Shown: piece after piece, positions 34,006 through 43,521 of the stretch
Layout of the letters: each line of letters starts with the position of its first letter
Position numbering within the stretch: the first letter of the stretch is position 1
From: Lentisphaeria bacterium
Lineage (GTDB): Bacteria; Verrucomicrobiota; Lentisphaeria; Victivallales; Victivallaceae
Length of the DNA stretch: 64,000 bases
Assembly: GCA_017450705.1 (NCBI GenBank)
Contig: JAFSTC010000093.1
Span: 21,072 to 85,071, forward strand
Reading direction: 5' to 3'
Notes under the pieces: model-generated
Seen by the model: only the letters and a program-made list of their open reading frames with translations
What the model was told of the DNA's origin: nothing
Database searches by the model: none
Program-made: the position numbers and the translations under genes

Positions 34006-36759
34006 ATGCGTTTCGCCTTTGTCCTCGCTCTGGCGGCGACGGGTCTCGCCCTCGCCGCCGCGCCGCTGAAACTGGCTGAAAACGGCAAGACCGACTACAA
34101 GATCGTCGTACCGGCTTCCTCCTCCGCCGTGGACAAGTTCGCGGCGAAGGAACTGCAGTTCTTCCTCAAAAAGATCACCTCGGCGGATTTTCCCGTCGTT
34201 TCCGAGGGCAAGTCCCCCGCGATCTTTATCGGGGGATCCGAGGGCAAAAGCCTGCCCGATCAGGAAAACGTCATCGAGACCCGGGGGAAGGATCTGCACC
34301 TCTACGGCGGCGGTCTCCACGGCGCGCTGTGGGCGACCTATGAACTGATCGAAAACGAACTGGGGTGCATCTTCTTCAACGCCCACGGCGATCTTTTCGT
34401 GCCGGAGCAGAAGACCCTCGTCCTGCCCGAAATGAAAAAACGCAGACGCTACGCCTTTGCCTCCCGGTCCGTCATGAACTGGTTTTACGTCGACAAGGCA
34501 ACCATGACGCTGGCGCTGTACCGCAACCGCCAGAATCTGCTGCTCCACGGCATCACCCAGCCCCGTTACCCGGGCAAGGAGCCGGGGATCGTCTGCCGCG
34601 CCGAGACCTTCGTGGGCGAGCACTCCTTCTCCATGCTTCTGCCCAGCGGCCTCGCGGCCCAGAAAGGCTGGACGAGCCACAACGCCGCGCTGCCCTTCCT
34701 CAAGGACAAGCAGTATTTCAAGGAACATCCCGAATATTTCTCCATGGACGGCACGGGCAAGAGGGTGCCCAACTGGCATCTGTGCCTTTCCAACCCCGAA
34801 CTGCGCAAGGAGCTGACCAAAAACGCGCTCCTGTTTTACGCCGCCGAAAAGAAGCGCACCGGGGTGGACGGCGTCATCCAGATCAGCGCCAACGACATCG
34901 CCTACCGGCTGTGCTTCTGCAAACCCTGCATCGCGCTGGAGGAAAAGTACGGCACCCGCGGCGGGCCGCTGTTCGACTTCATCACCGAGCTCGCCCGGAA
35001 CAATCCGCAGATCAAGTTCCGCACCACGGCGTACCAGCGCAGTCTGACCCAGACGCCGCCCGGGATCAAAGTCGACTGGCCGAAGAATCTCCAGCTCATC
35101 TTCGCGCCCATCAACGGCGACTTCGCCCGCTCCTTTGCGGACAACAAAAAGGATCCCACCGACTTCGACAACTTCGTCGACTGGACGAAGATCACGCGCG
35201 ACATCCTCGTGTGGTACTATCCCAACCCCTACAACCGGGACCGGGAAAAATTCTTCATCGAGCCCCCGACCTTCATCCTCGACCGGGTGGCCGCCGACAT
35301 CCGGCTCATGGCCGAAAAGGGCATCGAGGGCACCTACTTCGAGCATGACTCGGGCGGCATCCGGTACGGGACGAATTTCTCGGAACTGCAGACCTACGTC
35401 ATGCTCAAGCTCTTTCAGGACCCGAGCCTCGATCCCGGAAAACTCGCCGAAAAGTACATCCGCGCCTTCTACGGTCCCGCGGCGGAGCATGTGCTCAAAT
35501 ACCACGATTCCCTCGCCTCCGCCATGCGGGAATTCGTCGAAAAAGGCGGCAGGTGGAACTACCGCAGCATGGATTCGGATTTCCTCGACAAGGACCATCT
35601 CATGGCCTGGGACAAGATGCTCGACGACGCCGAAAAGGCCGCGCAGGGCGTCTACGGTTTCCGGGTGCGTCTGCTCCGGCTCGGTCTCGACAGCACCATC
35701 GTGACCAAACTGGGCGACGCCGCGGAACGCCGCATCGGCCGCATGCGCGCCACGCTCGACGAACTCAAAAATATGCGCAAGGTCAACGTGGACCGGAAGG
35801 GCTTCGAAGCCTGGAGCAAAACCATGCTCTCCCGGGGCAAAGTCCTGCCCCTGCCCTCCGAACTGGCCGCATTGAAGGGCGCCGTCGTCATGGAGACCCC
35901 CGAGAAGGGCAAGACAATCGTCTTCCACGAGGGCGCCAATCTCAACCGGGCTTTCCGCGAGGAGGCCGCGCCGGGCAAGAGCTTCGCCATGGGCCTCTTC
36001 GACAAACAGGCGAAAAAGTATCTCGCGAGACGCTCCTTCGCGCCGGGGGAGATCCGGGGAAAAGCCTTCAACTGGTACCTGCTGAGCAAGACCCCCCTGG
36101 CCATCACCCGCGGCACGGTCCTCAACGGCGGCAGCTGGTGGCTCAACTTCAATGTCGGGAACAAATGCATCCAGCTGGACGACTCTTCGACTTTGAAGCA
36201 GAAGTGGTACTTCTTCGTTTCGCTCAAGGCGGATAAGGACGCGCTTTTCTGCGACAGGATCCTGATCGTCCCGGCGGAAAGCTGCAAAGCGGAACTCCTG
36301 CGGGATCTCGTTTCGGAGCCGCTGCCGCCGCAGTTCGACGGTGTTTCGGGCGTCGTTCCCGTCAAGATCACCTTCGGCATCAAAAACGCCGTCGCCGATC
36401 CCCGGTCCGCCGACGGGAAGGCCTTCCCCGAAGCCTGGGACGGCAAGGCGAATTTCCGCATCGGACTTTACGAGAGGGTCGAAAAGAAATACGTTTTCTC
36501 GCGCTTCCTCAAGGCGGAGGAAGTCCCCGCCGACGGCGCATACCATCTCGTCCTCCTCAGCAAAAAGCCCCTGCCCTTCACCACAGGGGCCACCGTGATC
36601 GGCGGCCGCTGGACGCTTCTCTTCAGGGCGGGAGATCACGCCGTTCCCGGACAGTCGTACCACGTTTTCCTCTCCCTCCTCAGGGAAAACGGCCGCCTGC
36701 TGTGCGACAAAGTCTTTCTCGTCCCGGCGGAGAAGACCCCGGAGACGCTGCTGAAATAA
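34006..36759 (+). CDS. exported DUF4838 protein (copy 2)
   Basis: A 917-residue secreted protein. The signal peptide ends near L-A-A-A (15-18). An alpha-glucuronidase/GH20-like N-terminal domain (about 20-140, with A-A-K-E-L-Q-F-F-L) is followed by the DUF4838 barrel (about 150-500), whose signature here is F-C-K-P-C-I-A-L-E. The C-terminal 300 residues hold two related beta-sandwich domains (about 620-760 and 780-917), each starting with a G-K-x-x-x-F-x pattern. It differs strongly from the 26337 copy, so the two are old paralogues. A strong terminator follows. Confidence 0.78.
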   Translation: MRFAFVLALAATGLALAAAPLKLAENGKTDYKIVVPASSSAVDKFAAKELQFFLKKITSADFPVVSEGKSPAIFIGGSEGKSLPDQENVIETRGKDLHLYGGGLHGALWATYELIENELGCIFFNAHGDLFVPEQKTLVLPEMKKRRRYAFASRSVMNWFYVDKATMTLALYRNRQNLLLHGITQPRYPGKEPGIVCRAETFVGEHSFSMLLPSGLAAQKGWTSHNAALPFLKDKQYFKEHPEYFSMDGTGKRVPNWHLCLSNPELRKELTKNALLFYAAEKKRTGVDGVIQISANDIAYRLCFCKPCIALEEKYGTRGGPLFDFITELARNNPQIKFRTTAYQRSLTQTPPGIKVDWPKNLQLIFAPINGDFARSFADNKKDPTDFDNFVDWTKITRDILVWYYPNPYNRDREKFFIEPPTFILDRVAADIRLMAEKGIEGTYFEHDSGGIRYGTNFSELQTYVMLKLFQDPSLDPGKLAEKYIRAFYGPAAEHVLKYHDSLASAMREFVEKGGRWNYRSMDSDFLDKDHLMAWDKMLDDAEKAAQGVYGFRVRLLRLGLDSTIVTKLGDAAERRIGRMRATLDELKNMRKVNVDRKGFEAWSKTMLSRGKVLPLPSELAALKGAVVMETPEKGKTIVFHEGANLNRAFREEAAPGKSFAMGLFDKQAKKYLARRSFAPGEIRGKAFNWYLLSKTPLAITRGTVLNGGSWWLNFNVGNKCIQLDDSSTLKQKWYFFVSLKADKDALFCDRILIVPAESCKAELLRDLVSEPLPPQFDGVSGVVPVKITFGIKNAVADPRSADGKAFPEAWDGKANFRIGLYERVEKKYVFSRFLKAEEVPADGAYHLVLLSKKPLPFTTGATVIGGRWTLLFRAGDHAVPGQSYHVFLSLLRENGRLLCDKVFLVPAEKTPETLLK

Positions 36760-36798
36760 CCGGGCTCCCGCTTCGGATGGGAGGCCCCCGACAACAAG

Positions 36799-36836
36799 AC
36801 CGGAGCCGGCGCGATCGGCCGGTTCCGGTGATTTTT
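36799..36836 (+). terminator. rho-independent terminator after the second DUF4838 gene
   Basis: ACCGGAGCCGGC (36799-36810) pairs with GCCGGTTCCGGT (36818-36829) through 12 bp including one G-T pair, with a 7-nt loop, and is followed by ATTTTT. Confidence 0.8.
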
Positions 36837-36882
36837 GCCGGATGATCGGAAGATCCTCCGGAACGCAAAGGAGAAGATCGTT

Positions 36883-39084
36883 ATGCAGATGGATTTTGCC
36901 GGCGCGGAGGGAATGACCGCCGCCGTCACCGTCTTCCGGGGCGGGGTCTTCCGCATCGAAGTCGCGCCGGGCGGCGGAAGAAAGCGGGTCAGCGCTCTGG
37001 AGAAATACGGCTATCTGGAGACCCCTGAAGAAGACGACGCCCAGGTTTCGGAAGAGGGCCGCACCGTTCGGTTCCGGACCGGCAAAGGCTCCCTGATCCT
37101 GAACCGGGACACCTTCTGTTTCTCACTGGAAAACAGCGCGGGAGAAACGCTCCTTGCACAGGAGAAGCTGGATTTTGCCGGGGAAAAGACGGAAGCGGTC
37201 TTTTCGGTCGAAAAGGAAGACGACTTCGTCGGACTGGGAGACGTCAGCCGGGAACGATTTTTCCATCGCGGCAGCAAGATCACCTGCTGGATACGGAACG
37301 TGAAAAGCTACATCTGCGTTCCCTTTTTCATGGCGCTGAAAGGCTACGGGCTTCTGCTGAACTCCACGCACAAAAGCGTTTTCGACATGGCCTGTTCCGA
37401 TCCGGACCGCGTGCGGATCACGGCAAACGGCGGCGCCTGGGACGTCTACCTGTTTCTGGGAGCGGACTTCAAGGAACTTCTGACCGCCTGCACCTCCGTC
37501 ACGGGGAGACCGCCGATGCCGCCGGTCTGGAGCTTCGGACTGTGGCATATCTGCAACAACATCTCCAATGCGAGAAACGTGCTGGAAGACGCCCGCCGCT
37601 ACCGGGAACTCGGGATCCCCTGCGACGTCATCGGACTGGAGCCCGGCTGGATGGAGAAGCCCTACGATTACTCCACGGAAAAAACCTGGAACGGGGAAAG
37701 ATTCCCCCTGATGCTGGAATCCTTCAAATTCAGGAAACGGACCTTCATCGACGCCCTGAAATACGGCATGGGGTATCACTTCGAACTCTGGCTCTGCGAC
37801 GACTACGATCTGACCTATGAAGAGGAGCGGCGCCGGGACAGGAATTACCGGATCCGCGAAGAGGAGGTCATCCGCGACACCGAGGAATTCGACCGGCGTC
37901 TGGGGGTCGACAAGCGTCAGGACAAGATAACGAAGCCGGAGACGCCCTGGTTCGAGCATCTGAAAAGTTTCGTGGACTGGGGCGCCGACTTCTTCAAATG
38001 CGACGCGTCCGATCAGGTGAACAATCACCCCGACCGTCTCTACGGGAACGCCATGACCGACGACGAGTGCCACAACTTCTACCCGCTGATGCTCATGCGC
38101 CAGATGTGGGAGGGGTTCGCCGAGCATACGAACCGGAGACCCTTCGTCTTCACGCCGTGCGGATGGACCACGCTCCAGAAGTGGGCCGCCACCTGGACGG
38201 GGGACACCGGCGGCGGCGCCGCCACGCTGTGCGGGATGTTCAACACCTGTTTCGCCGGACACGGACTCACCACCAACGACATGTCGGCCAACACGGTCGA
38301 AGGGATCCACTTCGGCTATCTGCTCCCCCTGAGCCAGATCAACAACTTTTCCTGCTGGAAGATGCCGTGGCTGTGGGGACCGGAGATCCTCGCGCTCCAC
38401 AGATACTATGCCTCGCTGCGGTCCCGGCTGATCCCCTACCTTTATTCCTGCATGCGCAAAACGACGCAGGACGGGATCCCGTTTCTGCTCCCGCCGGCCA
38501 TGGAGTTCCCGCTGGACCCCCGGTGCCGGACGCTGAAAAACGAATATCTGCTGGGGCCCTCGCTCCTGGTTTCCGCCTTCACCCGGGAAGTCTATTTCCC
38601 GGAGGGGGAGTGGAAAGATTACTGGACCGGCGGATATTTTTCCGGCAAACAGACGCAGACCGTCGGCCGGCCGGACGGACGGGGCGGCGGCCTGTTCGTC
38701 AGGGAGGGCGCGATCATTCCTTTCGGTCCCGTGATGCAGTACCGCGGGGAACGGCCCGTCGACGAGGTGGATCTTTATCTCTATCCCGGGAAACGGCCGA
38801 CCTGTTTCGAATACTACGAAGACGACGGGATCAGCTTCGACTACCTCAAAGGGAAATACGCCCTTTCCGTCATCCGCATGGGAAGGACGGAACGGGAAGC
38901 GGTCCTGACCCTGGAGCCCGATGCGGAAAGCCGCGTGACGAAGTGGAGCGCGACGGTCGCCTGCCGGAAGGCGCCGGAAAAAATCCTTGCCGACGGGAAG
39001 GGACTGGATTTCACCTGGGACGGGGCGCGGCGGGAAATCCGCATCCCCCGTCTGCCCCGCGGGACCGTCAAAATCGTTTTCTGA
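36883..39084 (+). CDS. glycoside hydrolase family 31 protein
   Basis: A 733-residue GH31 alpha-glycosidase (alpha-xylosidase or alpha-glucosidase type). The nucleophile is D374 in F-F-K-C-D-A-S-D and the acid/base D441 in W-T-G-D-T-G-G. Residues 1-210 are the galactose-mutarotase-like N-domain and the C-terminal beta domains start near 560. An insertion at about 305-350 rich in E and R is unusual. No signal peptide, so it should be cytoplasmic. ATG 36883 is chosen because AAGGAG lies about 10 nt upstream; the longer frame would begin at a TTG. Confidence 0.93.
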   Translation: MQMDFAGAEGMTAAVTVFRGGVFRIEVAPGGGRKRVSALEKYGYLETPEEDDAQVSEEGRTVRFRTGKGSLILNRDTFCFSLENSAGETLLAQEKLDFAGEKTEAVFSVEKEDDFVGLGDVSRERFFHRGSKITCWIRNVKSYICVPFFMALKGYGLLLNSTHKSVFDMACSDPDRVRITANGGAWDVYLFLGADFKELLTACTSVTGRPPMPPVWSFGLWHICNNISNARNVLEDARRYRELGIPCDVIGLEPGWMEKPYDYSTEKTWNGERFPLMLESFKFRKRTFIDALKYGMGYHFELWLCDDYDLTYEEERRRDRNYRIREEEVIRDTEEFDRRLGVDKRQDKITKPETPWFEHLKSFVDWGADFFKCDASDQVNNHPDRLYGNAMTDDECHNFYPLMLMRQMWEGFAEHTNRRPFVFTPCGWTTLQKWAATWTGDTGGGAATLCGMFNTCFAGHGLTTNDMSANTVEGIHFGYLLPLSQINNFSCWKMPWLWGPEILALHRYYASLRSRLIPYLYSCMRKTTQDGIPFLLPPAMEFPLDPRCRTLKNEYLLGPSLLVSAFTREVYFPEGEWKDYWTGGYFSGKQTQTVGRPDGRGGGLFVREGAIIPFGPVMQYRGERPVDEVDLYLYPGKRPTCFEYYEDDGISFDYLKGKYALSVIRMGRTEREAVLTLEPDAESRVTKWSATVACRKAPEKILADGKGLDFTWDGARREIRIPRLPRGTVKIVF

Positions 39085-39126
39085 TCATTTTTTCAGCCGG
39101 AAGCCACCGAAAAGAGAATCGCAGCC

Positions 39127-41790
39127 ATGGATATGAAACACATCGCGGATTTCGCCGCGATCCCGCAGATCCCCCGGGAGAAATGGGGCTTCATCGACGA
39201 CCTCAAGGCCCCCGTTTCCTACGCGCCGAACGACGCAAGAGCCTGCGACGCGGGGCGGAACGCGGACTGTCTCGCAAAGGGGATCCGCCTCGTCTTCGAG
39301 GCCGGTCCGGAACTTGTCCCCCCGACGGCCCTGCGCTCCCTCGAACGGGTGCTGGCGGCGAAAAAGATCGAAAAGCAAGAAGCGGGGTACCCCGTCGTCT
39401 TCCGCCGCGCCCCGGAGTTTGCTTTCGAGGAGTTCGAAGTCGTCTGCGATCCCGGGGAGACTCTGCTGCGGGCCGCGGACACCGAGGGCATGCGCCGGGC
39501 AGTCTTCTTTTTCGAGGACCGTCTGCGGGAGGCCGCGGGCAAGTCCGTCATGCCCTGCGCCTGCCGTAAAAAGCCCTTCGTCCGGCACCGCATCTCCCGC
39601 TGTTTCTTCGGCCCCACCAACCGTCCGCCCTTTTTCATCGACGAACTGACCGACGATCTGGATTACTATCCAGAGGCCTATCTCGACAAACTCGCCCACG
39701 AGAGCGTCAACGGCCTGTGGCTCACCGTCTATCTGCGGGACTACCCCACCACCGTCATGCCCGGCCACGGCAAGGACGCCGAAAAGCGTTATGCGAAACT
39801 CCGGCAAGTGGTGGAAAAATGCCGGGCTTACGGAATCAAAATATATCTCTTCATGAGCGAACCCAAGCTGTGGGGAAACGCCCCCTTCTGCGTGCCCGAG
39901 GCCGATGCGGCAAAATATCCCGAGATGATCGGCTTCAAACACGGCCCCTACGGTCTCTTCTGCACCTCGAGCGAGGCGGGGAAACGGTATTTCGAGGAGA
40001 CTGTGGGCGGGCTCTTTTCCAACGTGCCGGGACTGGGCGGCGTCATCAACATCATGTACGGCGAAGACAACGGCAGCTGCGCCTCCTCCTCCCTGATCTT
40101 CCCCGGCACGCCCGTCAACCGGGACTGCCCCCGGTGCAGCCGCTTCGAAGTCACCGAACTCTATGCGGAACAGGCGCGCCTCATCTGCGGAGCGATGCAC
40201 AAATACAACCCCGAAGCCGAGTACATCGGCTGGTTCTACGCCCCCGGCCAGCGGGACGGCTCCGCCCAGTCGGAACAGCTCCGCGCCATCGCCGAAAAGT
40301 TTCCCGAAAACTGCACCTTCATGCTCAACTTCGAGTCCGGCGTCGCCATCGAACAATTGGGCAAGGTGCGGACGGTGTTCGACTACTCCCTCGCCTGCGT
40401 GGGGCCCTCCCGGCTTTTCGGTGCCTGCTGTGGGGCCGCAGGGAAAATGGGGGCGAAGCTCCAAGTGGGCTGTTCCCACGAAAACGCGGCGATCCCCTTC
40501 ATGCCGGTCCCGGAAAATCTCTACGACAAGTACCGTTTCATGGCGTCGCACAACGTTTCCGCCGTCATGCAGTGCTGGTACTTCGGGAACTACCCCGGGC
40601 TGATGAACAAGGCCGCGGGGAGCCTGTCGTTCCTCCCCTTCCCCGAAGACGCCGGGACCTTCCTCGAAGACCTGGCCCGGCCGGACTGGGGAAAAGAAGC
40701 CCCCCTCGTCGCCGAGGCGTGGCGCGACTTCTCCCGGGCCTACCGGAATTTCCCCGGGAATCTGGCCTTCGAGTGGTACGGGCCGCTGCACAACTGCATC
40801 GCGTGGCCGCTCCACCTGTTCCCCGTGAACGAGCCCATCGCCCCCAGCTGGATCCTCAAAAACTATCCCGAAGTCAGCGGCGACAGGATCGGCGAGTGTC
40901 TGGGCTTCGGCCACACGCTGGAAGAGGCCCTCACGCTGTGCCGCACCATGAGCGCCCTGTGGCGGCAGGGACTGGAAAAACTCCTTTCCGCGGGGAAGCT
41001 CCACGCGGAGGATCCCGCCCGCGCGGCGGACACGGGTCTCGCCCGCGCCATCGGTCTGCAGATGAAAAGCGTCTGCAACGTGCTGGAGTTCTATTTTCTG
41101 CGGCAGGAGATGTTCTACACGAAGCGGAATCACCTGGACCGCATGGCGGAGCTGGTCCGGGCCGAGATCGGGAACGCCCGGGAGATGATCTCCCTCTGCG
41201 AAAAGGACTGCCGTCTGGGCTACCACTCCGAGGCCGAGGGCTATCACTTCTGGCCGGAGAAGCTCCAGGCGCGGATCGGACTTCTCGAGGAACTCCTCGC
41301 AAAGGACTTCCCCGCCTTCGATCTCGACAGTCCCGAGATCGACGCCTGGACGGGGCGGTGCATCACGGGCAGGAGCGCCCGCTGCGGAACGCGGGTCGAA
41401 ATGGCGCAGAACACCGCGTGGCGGTGCACGGCGGAAGGGAGAAAACTCCGCTTCGAGCTGGAGGGCGTCCGGGGGAAAAAGTGCGTCTTTTTCCTCGAGC
41501 TCAACCGGATCCACCCGCCGCTCAAAGTCACCTTTTATCCCGACGGCAGGCACGACGTCGGCGGCGCGTGTTTTTCGCAAGTCCCCGATCTCGAATTCCG
41601 CGAGACGGAAACGGGCGCCGCCTTCACCGTGGATCTGGAAGTTTTTGCCGACTTCCTCGTTCCCGGCGCCCCGTTGCGGCTCAACGTGTACGGAGACGGT
41701 TTCGCGTGGGTGGAACACACCCCGCTCCCTCCCCGGCTCACCTACGGGGACACAAACTGGAACTGCGCGGGCTGGCTCCTCCTGCCCTGA
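39127..41790 (+). CDS. GH20/GH67-like barrel protein, cytoplasmic
   Basis: An 887-residue protein without a signal peptide. Residues about 50-145 resemble the N-terminal domain of GH20 and GH67 enzymes (E-E-F-E-V-V-C-D-P-G, then a helix with E-G-M-R-R-A). Residues 150-560 look like a TIM barrel with a G-E-D-N segment near 315 that could carry the acid. A helical region (about 600-730) and a C-terminal beta-sandwich (about 740-887) follow. It shares no obvious motif with DUF4838 beyond the layout. Last gene of the + strand glycan run, 42 nt after GH31. Confidence 0.6.
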   Translation: MDMKHIADFAAIPQIPREKWGFIDDLKAPVSYAPNDARACDAGRNADCLAKGIRLVFEAGPELVPPTALRSLERVLAAKKIEKQEAGYPVVFRRAPEFAFEEFEVVCDPGETLLRAADTEGMRRAVFFFEDRLREAAGKSVMPCACRKKPFVRHRISRCFFGPTNRPPFFIDELTDDLDYYPEAYLDKLAHESVNGLWLTVYLRDYPTTVMPGHGKDAEKRYAKLRQVVEKCRAYGIKIYLFMSEPKLWGNAPFCVPEADAAKYPEMIGFKHGPYGLFCTSSEAGKRYFEETVGGLFSNVPGLGGVINIMYGEDNGSCASSSLIFPGTPVNRDCPRCSRFEVTELYAEQARLICGAMHKYNPEAEYIGWFYAPGQRDGSAQSEQLRAIAEKFPENCTFMLNFESGVAIEQLGKVRTVFDYSLACVGPSRLFGACCGAAGKMGAKLQVGCSHENAAIPFMPVPENLYDKYRFMASHNVSAVMQCWYFGNYPGLMNKAAGSLSFLPFPEDAGTFLEDLARPDWGKEAPLVAEAWRDFSRAYRNFPGNLAFEWYGPLHNCIAWPLHLFPVNEPIAPSWILKNYPEVSGDRIGECLGFGHTLEEALTLCRTMSALWRQGLEKLLSAGKLHAEDPARAADTGLARAIGLQMKSVCNVLEFYFLRQEMFYTKRNHLDRMAELVRAEIGNAREMISLCEKDCRLGYHSEAEGYHFWPEKLQARIGLLEELLAKDFPAFDLDSPEIDAWTGRCITGRSARCGTRVEMAQNTAWRCTAEGRKLRFELEGVRGKKCVFFLELNRIHPPLKVTFYPDGRHDVGGACFSQVPDLEFRETETGAAFTVDLEVFADFLVPGAPLRLNVYGDGFAWVEHTPLPPRLTYGDTNWNCAGWLLLP

Positions 41791-41804
41791 CGGGAAAACG
41801 GAAC

Positions 41805-41832
41805 TTGAAAAAACGCCGTTCCAAGTTATATT
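41805..41832 (+). promoter_or_regulatory. promoter of the DUF4886-sirtuin-MATE unit
   Basis: TTGAAA (41805-41810), a 16-nt spacer and TATATT (41827-41832). It starts 15 nt after the stop of the preceding gene. CGAGGAG lies just before ATG 41867. Confidence 0.6.
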
Positions 41833-41866
41833 AGGCCTGTCGTCTCAACGCGAGGAGTCCCGCCGT

Positions 41867-42739
41867 ATGAAAGTTTTCATGATCGGAAACAGTTTTTCCA
41901 TCTGCGTCGGCAAATATCTGCCTTCGGTCGTCCGTGCGGAGGGGAAGCACCGGCTCCATCTCACCAGCGCCTACATCGGCGGGTGTTCCCTTCAGACCCA
42001 CGCGGAACATCTGGCCGCCGCGGAGAAAGAGCCGGACTGCGCCCCCTGCCGCATCAGCGTCTGGGACTCCGGCGACATGAGGAAGCACAGTTCCCGTCCC
42101 GGCAGCGTTTGGAGTGTCCTGAAAGGAAATTCCTTCGACGTCGTGACCCTCCAGCAGGCCAGTCACGAAAGCTGGGATTTTTCCACCTACTTTCCCTGGG
42201 CCGAAACCGTGATCTCGTGCGTGAAGAAGTTCAACCCCAAGGCGAAGATCATGATCCAGCAGACCTGGTCCTACCGGGCCGACAGCCCGCGTCTGGCGGC
42301 GTGGGGCTTCGACGGGGACGAGATGTTCCGCCGCATCGTCGGGGCTTACGAGACCTTCGCCGCCCGCACGGGTTTCGAACTCATCCCCACGGGGACCGCC
42401 GTCGATCTCTTCCGCCGGGAGTCGGGCGAGACTTACGTTCCCCTGCCCCCGGCCCGCCGAGCCGCGTACCGCTGCCCCGATCTGCCCCCCGCCGCCGCGG
42501 ACGTGGTCGGCCGGGATTACTGGACCAAGGATGAAACGGGCGTCATGCACCTTTCGGCCGACACGATCCACCTCAATCCCCGGGGAGAATACCTTCAGGC
42601 CTGCGTCTGGTACGGCGCGCTTTTCGGCGAAGATCCCCGCCGCATCGCCTTCGAACCCGCCGACATGGGGTCCGACGAGTGCCGCCTCCTCCGGCAGTGC
42701 GCCGCGAAAGCCCTTGAAAAATACGGAAAGGTTTTTTGA
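41867..42739 (+). CDS. DUF4886 SGNH-like hydrolase
   Basis: A 290-residue protein starting M-K-V-F-M-I-G-N-S-F-S, the block-I variant (G-N-S-F-S) of the SGNH/GDSL fold used by DUF4886. The T-L-Q-Q-A-S-H-E segment and the C-terminal T-I-H-L-N-P-R-G block, with the likely catalytic His, complete the pattern. No signal peptide, so it would act on internal substrates, perhaps removing acyl groups from sugars. Sirtuin and MATE genes follow with almost no spacer. Confidence 0.8.
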   Translation: MKVFMIGNSFSICVGKYLPSVVRAEGKHRLHLTSAYIGGCSLQTHAEHLAAAEKEPDCAPCRISVWDSGDMRKHSSRPGSVWSVLKGNSFDVVTLQQASHESWDFSTYFPWAETVISCVKKFNPKAKIMIQQTWSYRADSPRLAAWGFDGDEMFRRIVGAYETFAARTGFELIPTGTAVDLFRRESGETYVPLPPARRAAYRCPDLPPAAADVVGRDYWTKDETGVMHLSADTIHLNPRGEYLQACVWYGALFGEDPRRIAFEPADMGSDECRLLRQCAAKALEKYGKVF

Positions 42740-42741
42740 AT

Positions 42742-43521
42742 ATGTCCACCTCTCTCGAACAATTTCTCCCCTGTTTTCAGGCCCTCGAAAAGGCGCGGAA
42801 GGTCTCGGTCCTGACCGGCGCGGGAGTCTCCACCCTCTCCGGCATCCAGGATTTCCGGGGCGAAAACGGCTTCTACACCCAGAAGGGGCTCCTCTACGGC
42901 GTCAGCCGTGAACAGCTCTTCGACATCGACTTCTTCCGCGCCCGGCCGGAGATCTTCTACTGCTACGCCCGGGACTACCTCTACCCCATGCTGGACAAGA
43001 CCCCCTCCATCGCCCATACCGCCCTCGCCCGGATGCAGAAGGCGGGGCGCATCGGCACGGTCTACACCCAGAACATCGACTGTCTCCACACCAAGGCCCA
43101 CGGCGGCCGGGTGGTGGAGCTCCACGGCACGCTCCGGGAACATGCCTGCATCGACTGCGGACGGACTTTCGAAACGGCGAAGGCCCGGGAATGCGCCGAA
43201 GCGGGGAACGTGCCCCGCTGCCCGGCGTGCTCCGGCCTCGTCAAACCCAAGGTGGTTTTTTTCGGCGAACAGCTGAACGACGACGACCTCTCCAGCGCCT
43301 TCCGGGACGCGGAGATCTCCGATGTCTTTCTCGTTCTGGGCAGCAGTCTCACGGTCTCCCCCGTCTCCTCGCTGCCCACGGCCGCCCGGATCAACAGGCG
43401 GTCGATCATCATCGTCAACAAACAGCCCACGCCCTTCGACCGCGACGCCGCCTTCCGCTTCGACGACATCGCCCTCTTCTGCGGCGAAATGGAAAAATAT
43501 TTCTTCCCCGATGAAGCCTGA
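42742..43521 (+). CDS. Sir2-family NAD-dependent protein deacylase
   Basis: A 259-residue sirtuin. NAD binding is shown by G-A-G-V-S-T-L-S-G-I-Q-D-F-R-G (about 28-42), T-Q-N-I-D-C-L-H and the catalytic H of E-L-H-G-T. A four-cysteine zinc site is present (C-I-D-C and C-P-A-C). It removes acetyl or other acyl groups from lysines and makes O-acyl-ADP-ribose. It starts 2 nt after the DUF4886 stop. Pairing with an esterase-like protein is suggestive but unexplained. ATG 42742 is preferred to an in-frame TTG two codons upstream. Confidence 0.93.
   Translation: MSTSLEQFLPCFQALEKARKVSVLTGAGVSTLSGIQDFRGENGFYTQKGLLYGVSREQLFDIDFFRARPEIFYCYARDYLYPMLDKTPSIAHTALARMQKAGRIGTVYTQNIDCLHTKAHGGRVVELHGTLREHACIDCGRTFETAKARECAEAGNVPRCPACSGLVKPKVVFFGEQLNDDDLSSAFRDAEISDVFLVLGSSLTVSPVSSLPTAARINRRSIIIVNKQPTPFDRDAAFRFDDIALFCGEMEKYFFPDEA

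Noticed and set aside
33214..36663. 1149-codon minus frame opposite the second pseudopilin and DUF4838 genes
   Set aside because: Low-complexity, glycine-, valine- and acid-rich translation typical of antisense frames; it spans two real + strand genes and their spacer.
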